Under the pieces are notes generated by a model. That model had not been told where the DNA came from. It did not search any database and saw only the letters and a program-made list of their open reading frames with translations. From Thiocystis violacea (lineage in GTDB: Bacteria; Pseudomonadota; Gammaproteobacteria; Chromatiales; Chromatiaceae), in NCBI RefSeq assembly GCF_016583565.1, contig NZ_NRRF01000016.1, forward strand, positions 1 through 64,000: a DNA stretch of 64,000 nucleotides, read 5' to 3'. Both the position numbers and the translations under genes were made by a program. This document shows positions 39,278-48,018 of this stretch, in pieces (within the stretch, counting starts at the first letter, position 1; every line of letters begins with the position of its first letter).

Positions 39278-40843
39278 TTAGTTGTAGGGATTGGGTCGAT
39301 TCAGGTAATCCTCGTAGGCATCCGTATCGATCGTGTTGGTTGGCAGTTGAGTGCCGTGCCAGGTGAAGTTGTACGGGCTGGTATATTGGTTCTCCGGCAC
39401 TTCAACCACACCACCGTACTGGCTACAAGCACAACGGGCTTGTGTCTGGTAGGTGTCACAAGCTTCGACGTTGCCTTCCGCATCGGCCACCCCGCAACCG
39501 GGCGGACTGTTTTCGATGTAGGCGCAACCAGCCTCGATACCCACGACGCAGTCCGTCGGTACGGCGTTGCAGACGAGGCCGAGCGCGTCGTTGCTGCAAT
39601 CGGCGGGCAGATAGCAGGAGTTGTTACCCGCCTCGCATTCGCAGAAGCCGGTGAAGCCGGTATCAGACGTCGTGGAGTTGAACTGTTGGAGCAGGCATGG
39701 GGCCGTGAAGAGACGCTTGTGATTGACCCGCATGAAGTAGTAACCAGGGTCTTTGAACCCGATGCGGAACGTCGCGCTCGGATCTTCTGTCGTGTCCGTA
39801 TTGAAGGACAGCAGCGGGGTCAGGTTCTGACGGGGCTCACCCGACTCCCAGCGAGTCGCCATCCCTTGGTCGTAGATCTCAATGAACCAGTTGCCCGGAC
39901 CACAGGCTTCCTTGGCACAGAGCGTCAGAGTGACGAGTTCGTTGCCGTCGGTCTTGTAGACATACCAATCGTCCTCGCCCTGGCCCCAGACATAGGTATC
40001 CTCGTCGTCTCCGACACCCGGGAGCGCCGTATTGAAGGTGAGGTTGATCAACCCGTACATGCTGACGCCGGTCGCGAGCGGATTGGAGTGGCTCGGCACG
40101 TTGTTCGGCTCGACCTCCGTATCGTAGAAGCCGACGATCGGCTGTTTGTTGTCGAGCGTCGTATCTTGGATGAAGGCAGTCAAGGCGTAGGTGTAGGCGT
40201 TCTGCGTCGTCTTGTCAGCGGGCTGGATCATGACGTAGTAGCTGCCAACCAGACCCAGGGTGACGCTATAGGTCACGGAGTCGGCCGTCGAGGCGATCCC
40301 GCCAGCGAAGTTCGTATAGTAGTTGGCGAAGACGTTTCCCGCCGCGTCTCGAACGGAGACATTCCAGATCGCCGGCAGACCGGCCGAAAGATTGGCGTTC
40401 GCGGAAGCCGGGACAGAGAAATTGACGATGATGTTCTGATTCGGCGCGGTCGTTTCGGTGTAGAACCAGTCCTGATCCGCACCACCGTAGTTCTGACCCG
40501 AGAAAGGCACGCCGAGCGTCAGCTTATCGGCTGTAATGAAATTGTCGTTCGGCTCCGTCTCGCCGTAAGTTGCATCCGGAATACAGGAGGAGAGCGGAAT
40601 CCCGCAGTTACCGAAGGGATCCGCGACGCACTGCTCGAGTTTCGCGACCGCGCCGAAATAGAAACCGATGGGATATCCGCGTTCATACCCATTGGCGTCA
40701 CCCGCCGTGAATCCTTCCGAATAGCTCTGGTTGCGCTCGTCCTCGCAGGTCTTTTCGGCGGGTTGAGAACCGAGCCCCGCCGCATTCACGGTCAACGGGA
40801 TCAGAATGGCCAAGCCGAGGAGGGGTCTAGCGAGCAAGTTCAT
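39278..40843 (-). CDS. exported Cys-rich protein with two PPC-like domains
   Basis: A 521-residue precursor with a signal peptide (MNLLARPLLGLAILIPLTVNA). Two beta-sandwich domains of the bacterial pre-peptidase C-terminal type are recognisable by ETEPNDNFITADKL...DQDWFY (about 92-125) and EVEPNNVPSHSNPL...EDDWYVY (about 240-295). A C-terminal region of about 120 residues is rich in Cys (FCECEAGNNSCYLPADCSND and following), with several likely disulfides. PPC domains normally accompany secreted proteases, but no protease domain is present. The ATG at 40843 has AAGGA at about 8 bases. It ends at a strong terminator. A secreted binding or adhesive role is inferred. Confidence 0.8.
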   Translation of the reverse strand: MNLLARPLLGLAILIPLTVNAAGLGSQPAEKTCEDERNQSYSEGFTAGDANGYERGYPIGFYFGAVAKLEQCVADPFGNCGIPLSSCIPDATYGETEPNDNFITADKLTLGVPFSGQNYGGADQDWFYTETTAPNQNIIVNFSVPASANANLSAGLPAIWNVSVRDAAGNVFANYYTNFAGGIASTADSVTYSVTLGLVGSYYVMIQPADKTTQNAYTYALTAFIQDTTLDNKQPIVGFYDTEVEPNNVPSHSNPLATGVSMYGLINLTFNTALPGVGDDEDTYVWGQGEDDWYVYKTDGNELVTLTLCAKEACGPGNWFIEIYDQGMATRWESGEPRQNLTPLLSFNTDTTEDPSATFRIGFKDPGYYFMRVNHKRLFTAPCLLQQFNSTTSDTGFTGFCECEAGNNSCYLPADCSNDALGLVCNAVPTDCVVGIEAGCAYIENSPPGCGVADAEGNVEACDTYQTQARCACSQYGGVVEVPENQYTSPYNFTWHGTQLPTNTIDTDAYEDYLNRPNPYN

Positions 40844-41378
40844 AAGTTCGGTCCTTGGTTCGGGCGCTAAAAAGACGGTGCGCTGGGCGCAACAGTGTCT
40901 CAGCAAGACATCAATACGATCTGGCTCCGTCAGTGTAGCGAAAGCCAGATTTCGATCAAGCGACCGGACGGAGAAACAAGGCGTTTTCCGCGACTTCGTC
41001 GGATATTTGTGATCGGCTTCCGAGGTTCGCGCAGTCGGATGCGGATTGTGGTCGAGCGGAGGTGGCGGCGTTCCCTAGCAGACACCCGGGACAGCCGAGA
41101 GACGTGGCAACTTCAACCTTTCCCGGCTGATTTCGTTACAATCCCCGAGTCCTGGTCGATCGCGACTGGCACCCGACGCTGGCTTGAAGCCCAGCAAGGA
41201 CGCTGAAGAGACCGCGGCTCGATCGAGACCATAGCCATGGTCCGCCGCAGGGCGGCACAGGCTTGAGGCATCGACAAGGACGCCCTTCGCTTGAAGCGCC
41301 TAACCCGCGGGGCCGTGCCAGCCTGAGCGCACACGGAACGCACCTCCCACTTCGAGATACCCAGACCGCCCATCGCCT
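40844..41378. other. 535-bp intergenic region between divergent genes
   Basis: Separates the PPC-domain gene (minus) from the GT2 gene (plus). No protein gene is supported. A possible plus-strand -10 TACAAT lies at 41137-41142 with only a weak -35 (TTCAAC, 41112-41117, 19-bp spacing). If used, the GT2 transcript would have a leader of about 230 bases. No riboswitch or strong hairpin was recognised. Confidence 0.4.
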
Positions 41379-42101
41379 GTGAGCACACTCCCGACAGCAT
41401 CGATCGCGGTCCTGATTCCCGCCTTCAACGAAGCCGCGACGGTCGCCGAGGTCATCGCGGCAGTTCGCCGCGCCTGCGGCTGCTCCGTGAGCGTGATCGT
41501 GATCGACGATCTCAGCACCGATGACACGGCGGAGGTTGCGCGCAACGCGGGCGCGACGGTCATTCCGTTGCCGCTGCAACTGGGCGCCTGGGGCGCCATC
41601 CAAACCGGCCTGCGCTATGCCCTCGCGCGCGACTACGACATGGCGGTGACACTGGATGCGGACGGACAGCATGAACCGGCCTACGTGAGCGCCCTCCTCG
41701 CCCCGCTGCGCGAGCAGCGAGCGGACGTGGTGATTGGTGCTTATCCGGCGCGCGCCAGTCGCGCGCGCCGACTCGCCTGGAGGTACTTCCGCTGGCTGAC
41801 CGGCTTGAGCCTGGAGGACATCACCTCCGGGTTTCGCGCCTACAACCGCGCCGCTATCGGCCTCCTCGCCTCCCGCGAGGCGACCTTACTCGACTATCAG
41901 GACGTCGGCGTTCTGCTCACCCTGCATCGGCGCGGCATGCGCACCTGCGAGGTCCCGGTCCCGATGCAGCCGCGTGCCGCGGGCGGTTCGCGCGTCTTCG
42001 ACTCCTGGTGGACGGTCGGAAAGTACATGCTGCAGACCAGTCTGCTGTGCGTGGCCCGCGTCGGCCACGGCCGCCGCTCTGATCTCAGCGACGAAGGCTG
42101 A
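41379..42101 (+). CDS. family 2 glycosyltransferase (polyprenyl-phosphate sugar transferase type)
   Basis: A 240-residue GT-A-fold enzyme. It has the N-terminal VLIPAFNEAATVAEVI, the acidic pair IDDLSTDDT, and the catalytic DxD-type TLDADGQHEP. DITSGFRAYNR is the signature of DPM1-like transferases that load a sugar onto polyprenyl phosphate. No transmembrane segment is seen, but the next gene (DUF2304) is a common membrane partner. The start is a GTG at 41379. It heads a plus-strand set GT2-DUF2304-GT4. The donor sugar is unknown. Confidence 0.9.
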   Translation: MSTLPTASIAVLIPAFNEAATVAEVIAAVRRACGCSVSVIVIDDLSTDDTAEVARNAGATVIPLPLQLGAWGAIQTGLRYALARDYDMAVTLDADGQHEPAYVSALLAPLREQRADVVIGAYPARASRARRLAWRYFRWLTGLSLEDITSGFRAYNRAAIGLLASREATLLDYQDVGVLLTLHRRGMRTCEVPVPMQPRAAGGSRVFDSWWTVGKYMLQTSLLCVARVGHGRRSDLSDEG

Positions 42102-42108
42102 CTGCCCC

Positions 42109-42507
42109 ATGATGACTTACCAAATGACCTCGACGGCCATCGGCCTAGCGATCGGCGCCGTCATCCTCTTCCTGGTGCGGCGAGACCACCTCCACGGGCC
42201 TTACGCGGTCTGGTGGGTCGGAGCCGCCGCCACGGTCATCGCGCTCGGCCTGTTTCCGGGCGCCGTCGATGAGGTCGCCGCGTACCTGGGCATCAGCTAT
42301 CCGCCCATGCTCGCGATGGTGTTGGGCCTCGCCCTACTCCTGGTCAAAGTGCTGACGATGGATCTCGAACGGTCGCGTCAAGAGCGCCAGATCCGTCGCT
42401 TGGCCCAGCGGATCGCACTCATCGAGACCCGTGAGCCGGCCGCCGCAAGACCGGACCGAAGGGGTTCAGAAACATCCACCCCTCCCGGATCGACCGAGCG
42501 CGACTGA
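42109..42507 (+). CDS. DUF2304 membrane protein
   Basis: A 132-residue protein with three transmembrane segments (about 7-23, 37-55, 67-85) and a cytoplasmic tail with RQIRRLAQRIALIE. VRRDHLHGPYAVWW, LGLFPGAVD and GISYPPML match the DUF2304 pattern. These proteins commonly neighbour GT2 polyprenyl-phosphate glycosyltransferases and may help at the membrane. It starts 8 bp after the GT2 gene and is followed by a GT4 gene after 9 bp, so the three are one operon. A second ATG at 42112 is possible. Confidence 0.88.
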   Translation: MMTYQMTSTAIGLAIGAVILFLVRRDHLHGPYAVWWVGAAATVIALGLFPGAVDEVAAYLGISYPPMLAMVLGLALLLVKVLTMDLERSRQERQIRRLAQRIALIETREPAAARPDRRGSETSTPPGSTERD

Positions 42508-42516
42508 GTCGGCCAG

Positions 42517-43701
42517 ATGCGGGTCCTGCACATCGGCAAATATTTCCCGCCGTTTGCCGGCGGGATGGAGTATTTCCTCGCGGACCTGGCACGCGCGCAG
42601 GCACGCATGGGGATGGGTGTGGCCGTCTTGGTCCATGACGCGCGGCGCGGCGGCCCTGGGGCGCTGCCGTGCGACCAAGACGCCGTCGCCGTCTATCGGG
42701 CGCCCAGCCATGGCCGGCTCTTGTACGCGCCCGTGAGCCCTGCGTTTCCGCTGTGGCTGAGGCGCATCATCGGGGAATTCCGCCCCGACCTGCTCCACCT
42801 CCACATGCCCAACACCTCCGCCTTCTGGGCCTTGGCGACCCCCGCCGCCCGGCGGCTGCCTTGGGTGGTGCACTGGCATTCCGACGTCGTCGCCTCGACG
42901 CTCGATCCTCGCATCAGGCTGGCCTATCGCCTCTATCGCCCCTTCGAGCAGAGACTGCTCGCCCGGAGCCGGGCCATCATCGCGACCTCGCAGACCTACC
43001 TGAACGCCAGCGAGGCGCTCGCGCGCTGGACGGAGCGTTGCACCGTCATCCCGCTGGGTCTCGACCCGGCCCGGATCCCCGCGCCAGATGCGCGGGCCAA
43101 AGCCCAAGCCAGCCGCTTATGGGGAGAACGCGGCTGTCGGGTGCTCGCGATCGGACGCCTGACCTACTACAAGGGTCACGAGGCGCTCATCCGGGCGGCA
43201 GCGGATCTGCCGGACACGCGCGTCCTCATCGTCGGAACGGGGGATCTCCAGTCCGCGCTCGCGCGGCTCACGCAGTCCCTCGGACTCGAAGACCGGGTCA
43301 GCCTCATCGGATATCAGTCGGAGGCGATCTTGAATGCCCTGCTGGCAAGCTGCGATCTCGTCTGCCTGCCCTCGGTCGAACGCACCGAGGCATTCGGACT
43401 GGTACAGCTTGAGGCCATGCGCTTCGGCAAGGCCGTCGTCGTCAGCGACATTGCGGGCTCCGGCACGGGCTGGGTGGTTCGCCACGCTGGAAACGGCCTG
43501 CTCGCGCCACCCGGCGACCCGCGCGGGCTTGCGCGGCAGCTACGCGGGCTGCAAGAGGATCCTGCGCTGCGGGACAGGCTCGGTGCCGCGGGAAGGCTGG
43601 CGCTGGAGCATGACTTTGGCATCGCCCCCGTCGCCGCGCGAATCGACGGTGTCTACCAAGACGTTCTTGGGCTTGCCCGACGTCAGACCGAGAGGCGTTG
43701 A
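42517..43701 (+). CDS. family 4 glycosyltransferase
   Basis: A 394-residue GT-B retaining transferase. The N-terminal acceptor domain starts MRVLHIGKYFPPFAGGME; the C-terminal donor domain has VLAIGRLTYYKGHEALI, VSLIGYQ and the E-x7-E signature EAFGLVQLEAM. Likely role: adding a sugar to a lipid-linked oligosaccharide or surface glycan. It is the last gene of GT2-DUF2304-GT4; its 3' end overlaps the convergent membrane protein gene by 19 bp. Substrates cannot be read from the sequence. Confidence 0.9.
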   Translation: MRVLHIGKYFPPFAGGMEYFLADLARAQARMGMGVAVLVHDARRGGPGALPCDQDAVAVYRAPSHGRLLYAPVSPAFPLWLRRIIGEFRPDLLHLHMPNTSAFWALATPAARRLPWVVHWHSDVVASTLDPRIRLAYRLYRPFEQRLLARSRAIIATSQTYLNASEALARWTERCTVIPLGLDPARIPAPDARAKAQASRLWGERGCRVLAIGRLTYYKGHEALIRAAADLPDTRVLIVGTGDLQSALARLTQSLGLEDRVSLIGYQSEAILNALLASCDLVCLPSVERTEAFGLVQLEAMRFGKAVVVSDIAGSGTGWVVRHAGNGLLAPPGDPRGLARQLRGLQEDPALRDRLGAAGRLALEHDFGIAPVAARIDGVYQDVLGLARRQTERR

Positions 43702-45149
43702 GCCTCTGCCTCGGTCATCGCTAAGGTCTTCGCTTCACTCGCGGGGCGGAGGAAGCCCACCCAGAGTGTGAGCAGGTAGAAGACGTAGATCGGCATGAAA
43801 TGCAGCACCAGGCGAGCGAGGCTCGTGGATTGCTCCGCCCATCGATAGGCGCCCGTGAAGAAGAAGAGGACGAAGAGCGCGAGCAGGCTGCCAACCACCA
43901 AGACCAGTTCCACGCGCAGCCAGCGACTCGCCCCGTCCTCATAGGCCTTCACGAGCCCGAAGAGTACCGCCGGGATCATCGCGTAGGCCAGCAGGTGCCA
44001 ATTCCCGAAAACGAAGAGGTTCTTCACGACCGCCGCCCAGCTGTCATGAAAACCAAGCTCGAAGCGACCCAAGAACGGAATCTGCAGGGTCGAAGCTGAC
44101 ACCTCCAGCACCCCAAGCCATGGGATGCGAAGCTCCACGCCGCCCACAACGAACGGCAGGGCGCAGAGGCCGCCGATGACCAGTAGCAGCAGGACGAAGG
44201 CTCGCACGCCCAGACGCGCGGCCAAGACGGCAGGCAGGAGCAGACCGACCCAAACCGCGCCCTCCGTCTTGATGAGCGGAAAACAGACGGCAAGCGCGAC
44301 GGCAAGCGCCGCCTGCCGTGGGTCCGCCTCACGCGACCATTGAACGAGCGCAATGGCGCTGAGGCCAAGGATCGCCGCCATCCAGAGGTCCGCATAGCCC
44401 GCAAGGGCGACGTGCGTATCGAGCAGGGGCATGGACAGGAGCAACCAGACAGAGATCAGGCTGGTCAGACGCGTCGCACCCCACCACCGCGCTTGTCCAT
44501 AGAAGCCGAGACCGAGCGCGAGGAAACAGGCGAGCCACGGCAGCTTCGCGGCGGTTTCATTCCAGGCGCCGTAGCCGAGAGTCGGCCACAGCGCGAGCAG
44601 GGACACCGTCTTCGGATAGGCCGAAGCGGCGATGCTATAGGCTTGGCCGGACGGATCCCTCAGCCAGTCTTCGGCCGAGACGAAAGCGACCAGCTCACCG
44701 GTCTCGGACCAGACGCGCGCCCGCGCGAACCAGGTCGTCCAGGCATCCCAGGGAAACAGCGGTTGCCACCAGACCTCGGCGGCCAAACCAAGCAGCCGCA
44801 GGACAAGCCAAGCCAGCACGAGCGCCGTCAGCGCCTTCGCCCAGACGCCAGCCTGCTCGGCTCCGCAGGCACGCACGATCGGTCTCGCCTTAGCGCTCAG
44901 CAGCCACCTGCGAACGCCCAACCCTGCCGCGAGCGCAAGCAGGAGCCCGGATAGCCAGAAACCCATCTGCAATCCCAGCGGAGAAAGCAGGTAGAGCATG
45001 GCGACAGCACCCAGCATCCCGAGCAGATAGCCATAGCCCAAGGCCAAGGACCAGGCCCCTGATGACGGCTGACCGATCAGCAATCTCAGCCAGATCGTCC
45101 CAGCGAGCCAGGGCGCGACGAACGCCAGCGTGACACCCATCCAACCCAT
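43683..45149 (-). CDS. polytopic membrane protein, possible GT-C glycosyltransferase
   Basis: A 488-residue protein with about 11-13 transmembrane helices. The first large external loop contains WWQPLFPWDAWTTWFARAR, an acidic/aromatic stretch of the kind seen early in GT-C (ArnT/PMT-like) enzymes that take sugars from polyprenyl phosphate. Further on are LAGYADLWMAAILG and FPLIKTEGAVW. I could not match it to a named family. The ATG at 45149 lies 2 bp after the upstream gene's stop, so they are coupled. It would be a natural partner for the GT2 enzyme at 41379. Confidence 0.7.
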   Translation of the reverse strand: MGWMGVTLAFVAPWLAGTIWLRLLIGQPSSGAWSLALGYGYLLGMLGAVAMLYLLSPLGLQMGFWLSGLLLALAAGLGVRRWLLSAKARPIVRACGAEQAGVWAKALTALVLAWLVLRLLGLAAEVWWQPLFPWDAWTTWFARARVWSETGELVAFVSAEDWLRDPSGQAYSIAASAYPKTVSLLALWPTLGYGAWNETAAKLPWLACFLALGLGFYGQARWWGATRLTSLISVWLLLSMPLLDTHVALAGYADLWMAAILGLSAIALVQWSREADPRQAALAVALAVCFPLIKTEGAVWVGLLLPAVLAARLGVRAFVLLLLVIGGLCALPFVVGGVELRIPWLGVLEVSASTLQIPFLGRFELGFHDSWAAVVKNLFVFGNWHLLAYAMIPAVLFGLVKAYEDGASRWLRVELVLVVGSLLALFVLFFFTGAYRWAEQSTSLARLVLHFMPIYVFYLLTLWVGFLRPASEAKTLAMTEAEAQRLSV

Positions 45150-45151
45150 GA

Positions 45152-46375
45152 TCACCCCCCGTCGATGACGCGGAAGAGTCCGCCGAGGCTCGCATTGGAG
45201 AGTTCCCGCGTCGCGGACACCCGATAACCATCGACGACGAGCGCCTGGCCTGCCTGATCGAAGCGCACCCGATCCTCGGGCGACATCATGAGGATGTAGT
45301 CGCCCGCGCGCACGCCGCTGCCCGGGTCGATCGATGGGACGGCCAGGGAATTGCTCGGGAAGAGGTGATAGCGCACTCGCCCAGCCGCGTAGCCATTGGG
45401 GTCCGACGTCACGATGAAGAGCCGCGCGGTCGTTGGCTCGATGCGCTGCCGGATCTCGCGCAGAAAGGGATAAAAGCTCCGATCGGGCCCGGCCTCTTGA
45501 CGTTCGTCTTGCCCAAGGCCGGCGTACAAGACCTTGGTCGTCGCGAGACGCTGCAGCAGCGACCACTGCCACCCGAGATCCAGCGACAGCCAGCCGATCA
45601 GGGCGATTGCGACATAGGGCACAGGATGGCGTCCATCTCGAGCGGAGAGACTCAGAAGCAGATAGAGCCCGCCGCTCGCCAGGACCCAGAGCAGCGCTTG
45701 CAGCACCCGCGGGACATGCGCGCCATCCGCGCCCGCGTATTCGAAATTGATGGAGCGCCCAGTCCAGCCTGCATCGCGGGTCCAGTCCCGCCAGATGGCC
45801 TGCGCGATCTGGCCGATGGTCGGCGCTCTCGGCTGCAGCTCGATCCGGCTGAGAATCAATGGCGCCTTCACGGTACCCACAACGACCAGCCCACAGGCAA
45901 CCACCCGCCCCCGCCAGCGCTCCACGGCGGTCAGGTCCACGGCGCCTTCAGCCCGCGCACCTTGCGGGATGACCAGGTCGTCAGGCCGACCGCCAGAGGT
46001 CTCCGTGGCCCACACGAACCTGACCTCCTGCTCCGCGCTCAACCCGCTCAGCTGCCAACGCAGTCGCGCATAGTCCCCCGCCTGGAAGGGGCGAATCGCG
46101 CCCTGAACCATGACCATCCCATTCGCTCCGGGCGCGGTGATCCTGAGCCCATCCTTGGTCTCGTCGCCGACGCCCTGGACGAGCTGAAGCGCATCGCCCG
46201 AAAGCTCGATTGCTGAGATGCTCAGACCGTCCGCCGTGCGATAGGCCGCCATCAGCACCGCGGCAACGATGACGGTGCCGCCGGATACCGCGACCACGAA
46301 GCGGACGAAACGACGAAGATGCTGTTTCAAGAGGCTCCCTCGACAGCGACGTGCACGGAGGCGAGTTCCGGGCAT
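45152..46375 (-). CDS. membrane protein with extracytoplasmic domain, unknown
   Basis: A 407-residue protein. An N-terminal helix (about 24-44) precedes a beta-rich region (about 50-200), two or three transmembrane helices (about 225-290) and a C-terminal soluble domain (LFIVTSDPNGYAAGRVRYHL; AGDYILMMSPEDRVRF). No family was recognised. The ATG at 46375 follows GGCAGGTG; an open frame reaches 46465. It is directly upstream of the polytopic membrane protein and downstream of a GT4 gene on the same strand, suggesting a shared glycan pathway. Confidence 0.7.
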   Translation of the reverse strand: MPGTRLRARRCRGSLLKQHLRRFVRFVVAVSGGTVIVAAVLMAAYRTADGLSISAIELSGDALQLVQGVGDETKDGLRITAPGANGMVMVQGAIRPFQAGDYARLRWQLSGLSAEQEVRFVWATETSGGRPDDLVIPQGARAEGAVDLTAVERWRGRVVACGLVVVGTVKAPLILSRIELQPRAPTIGQIAQAIWRDWTRDAGWTGRSINFEYAGADGAHVPRVLQALLWVLASGGLYLLLSLSARDGRHPVPYVAIALIGWLSLDLGWQWSLLQRLATTKVLYAGLGQDERQEAGPDRSFYPFLREIRQRIEPTTARLFIVTSDPNGYAAGRVRYHLFPSNSLAVPSIDPGSGVRAGDYILMMSPEDRVRFDQAGQALVVDGYRVSATRELSNASLGGLFRVIDGG

Positions 46376-46577
46376 CACCTGCCCCGAAAGACGCGGATCG
46401 GTAGGATGGGCAAAGTCCGCGCTCTTGGCTCCGGTTGGACCTCGGCGCCGGACGGACGTGCCCATCGCGCAAGGCGCTGAGCTGGAATGATGGGCACGCC
46501 CGCCGACGCTCAGCGCTCCGAATGAAGCTCGGCACAGGGGCTTTGCCTATCCTAGGGGACGTGTTCCGTCCAGCCCA

Positions 46578-47729
46578 TCAAGCAGACCGCATCACGTCCT
46601 CGAACACGGCTTCATAGCGACGCACCATGCGCTCAATGCTCAACTGACGCGCGCGCTCCAACCCCGCCGCCGCCAGATCGGCGCGGCGTTGTGGATCCGC
46701 GAGCAATGCCAGGATGGCCGATGCGAGTGCCCCAGGGTCTTCCATCGGGACCAGCATGCCGTAGGCATTGTCGCCAATCACCTCGCGGGGTCCATAGGGG
46801 CAATCCGTCGCGATCACCGGAGTCCCACATGCCATCGCCTCCAGCATGGTATAGCCAAACCCCTCGAACTGGCAGGTATGGACATAGAGATCGGCAGCGC
46901 GGATGTAGGGGTAGACGTTCTCTCGGTGTCCCAGGAAAACGACTCGGTCATCCAGGCCCCAGTCCTTCACCTGCTGGATGAGCGCACCCCGATCCGGTCC
47001 ATCTCCAAGCACCACGAGGGCGGCCGGGCGTTGACCTTGGACGTGCCGAAACGCGGCCAGCAAGAGTCCAACGTCTTTCTCGGCAGACAGCCGGGCAGCG
47101 ACGCAGATCTTTGGGAGAGCGTCCGGCAGACGCTCCAAACCAGACGCCGATTCAGACGCTGCGGATGCGACTTGCGCCAGGTCGATCCCGTTCGGGATGA
47201 CCGCGATGCGTCCCGTCGGAACCAAGAAGCGCCGTCGCAGCTCGCCCGCCGTCCCTTCCGAAGGCACGATCATGCGATCAGCCAGACGTGCCGTTGCGCC
47301 GACGGCCAATCTCAGGAAGAGCTTTCGTTGCACCCCATGCTCGTAGCGGCGCATGTGCTCGTAGACAGGCCCGCGATAACTGCCGACGGTCTTGACCCGC
47401 AACCGCTTGAGCCTGGACCCGAGCACGGCCAGGGCGGCCGGGTAGTGCATCATCCCGAGGACCAGGTCGGGGCGGGCCTCCGCGATCAGATCGCCGGCCG
47501 CCCTGACATCCGTCATGAGCCCCTTGGCCGAGGAAAACCAACCGTGCCGAATCAGCCCTGAGGTGTCGATGAAGGTATCGATGCCTTGAGGCAAGAAGGC
47601 ACGTAGAGCCTCGGGTGCCGCCACGGAGACGTGACGCACCACATCCCGATCGAGGTGCGTGATGAGGTTGCTCGTCGTGCGTTCCGCACCACCGAAGACA
47701 GTGGCAAGGTGGAGGATCAGCAGGCGCAT
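46578..47729 (-). CDS. family 4 glycosyltransferase
   Basis: A 383-residue GT-B enzyme. The N-terminus is MRLLILHLATVFGGAERTTS, with the Gly-Gly-Ala-Glu loop typical of GT4. The donor domain has IPNGIDLAQVA, CVAARLSAEKDVGLLL and the E-x7-E motif EGFGYTMLEAMACGTPVI. The ATG at 47729 gives the standard start; the open frame to 47810 adds unrelated basic sequence. It probably heads the minus-strand set with the two membrane proteins downstream (200-bp gap). Sugar and acceptor unknown. Confidence 0.9.
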   Translation of the reverse strand: MRLLILHLATVFGGAERTTSNLITHLDRDVVRHVSVAAPEALRAFLPQGIDTFIDTSGLIRHGWFSSAKGLMTDVRAAGDLIAEARPDLVLGMMHYPAALAVLGSRLKRLRVKTVGSYRGPVYEHMRRYEHGVQRKLFLRLAVGATARLADRMIVPSEGTAGELRRRFLVPTGRIAVIPNGIDLAQVASAASESASGLERLPDALPKICVAARLSAEKDVGLLLAAFRHVQGQRPAALVVLGDGPDRGALIQQVKDWGLDDRVVFLGHRENVYPYIRAADLYVHTCQFEGFGYTMLEAMACGTPVIATDCPYGPREVIGDNAYGMLVPMEDPGALASAILALLADPQRRADLAAAGLERARQLSIERMVRRYEAVFEDVMRSA

Positions 47730-48018
47730 CGTAGAGATCCGCGGAAGACGCGCCGCTGCGGCCAGCCGATGCGACGCCAAGGAGACGCGGGGCTTCCGCA
47801 TCCCTTCCAAGCGACAGGGTCAAGATGGTAGAGCGCGCGGCGGGCGGGCGATCCTTCGCACAGAAGAATCTCGCGATCTTCAATCGCAGCATCCCGCCAC
47901 GCAGTCCAGAACCGATAAAAACGTCGGCGATCCACTGCGGTCACGCCGACGTCAGGCTGGAGTGCGGCGCCGCTCTCGCGGCGCACAGACACCCAGCAAG
48001 TCAATACGGACGCACGAA

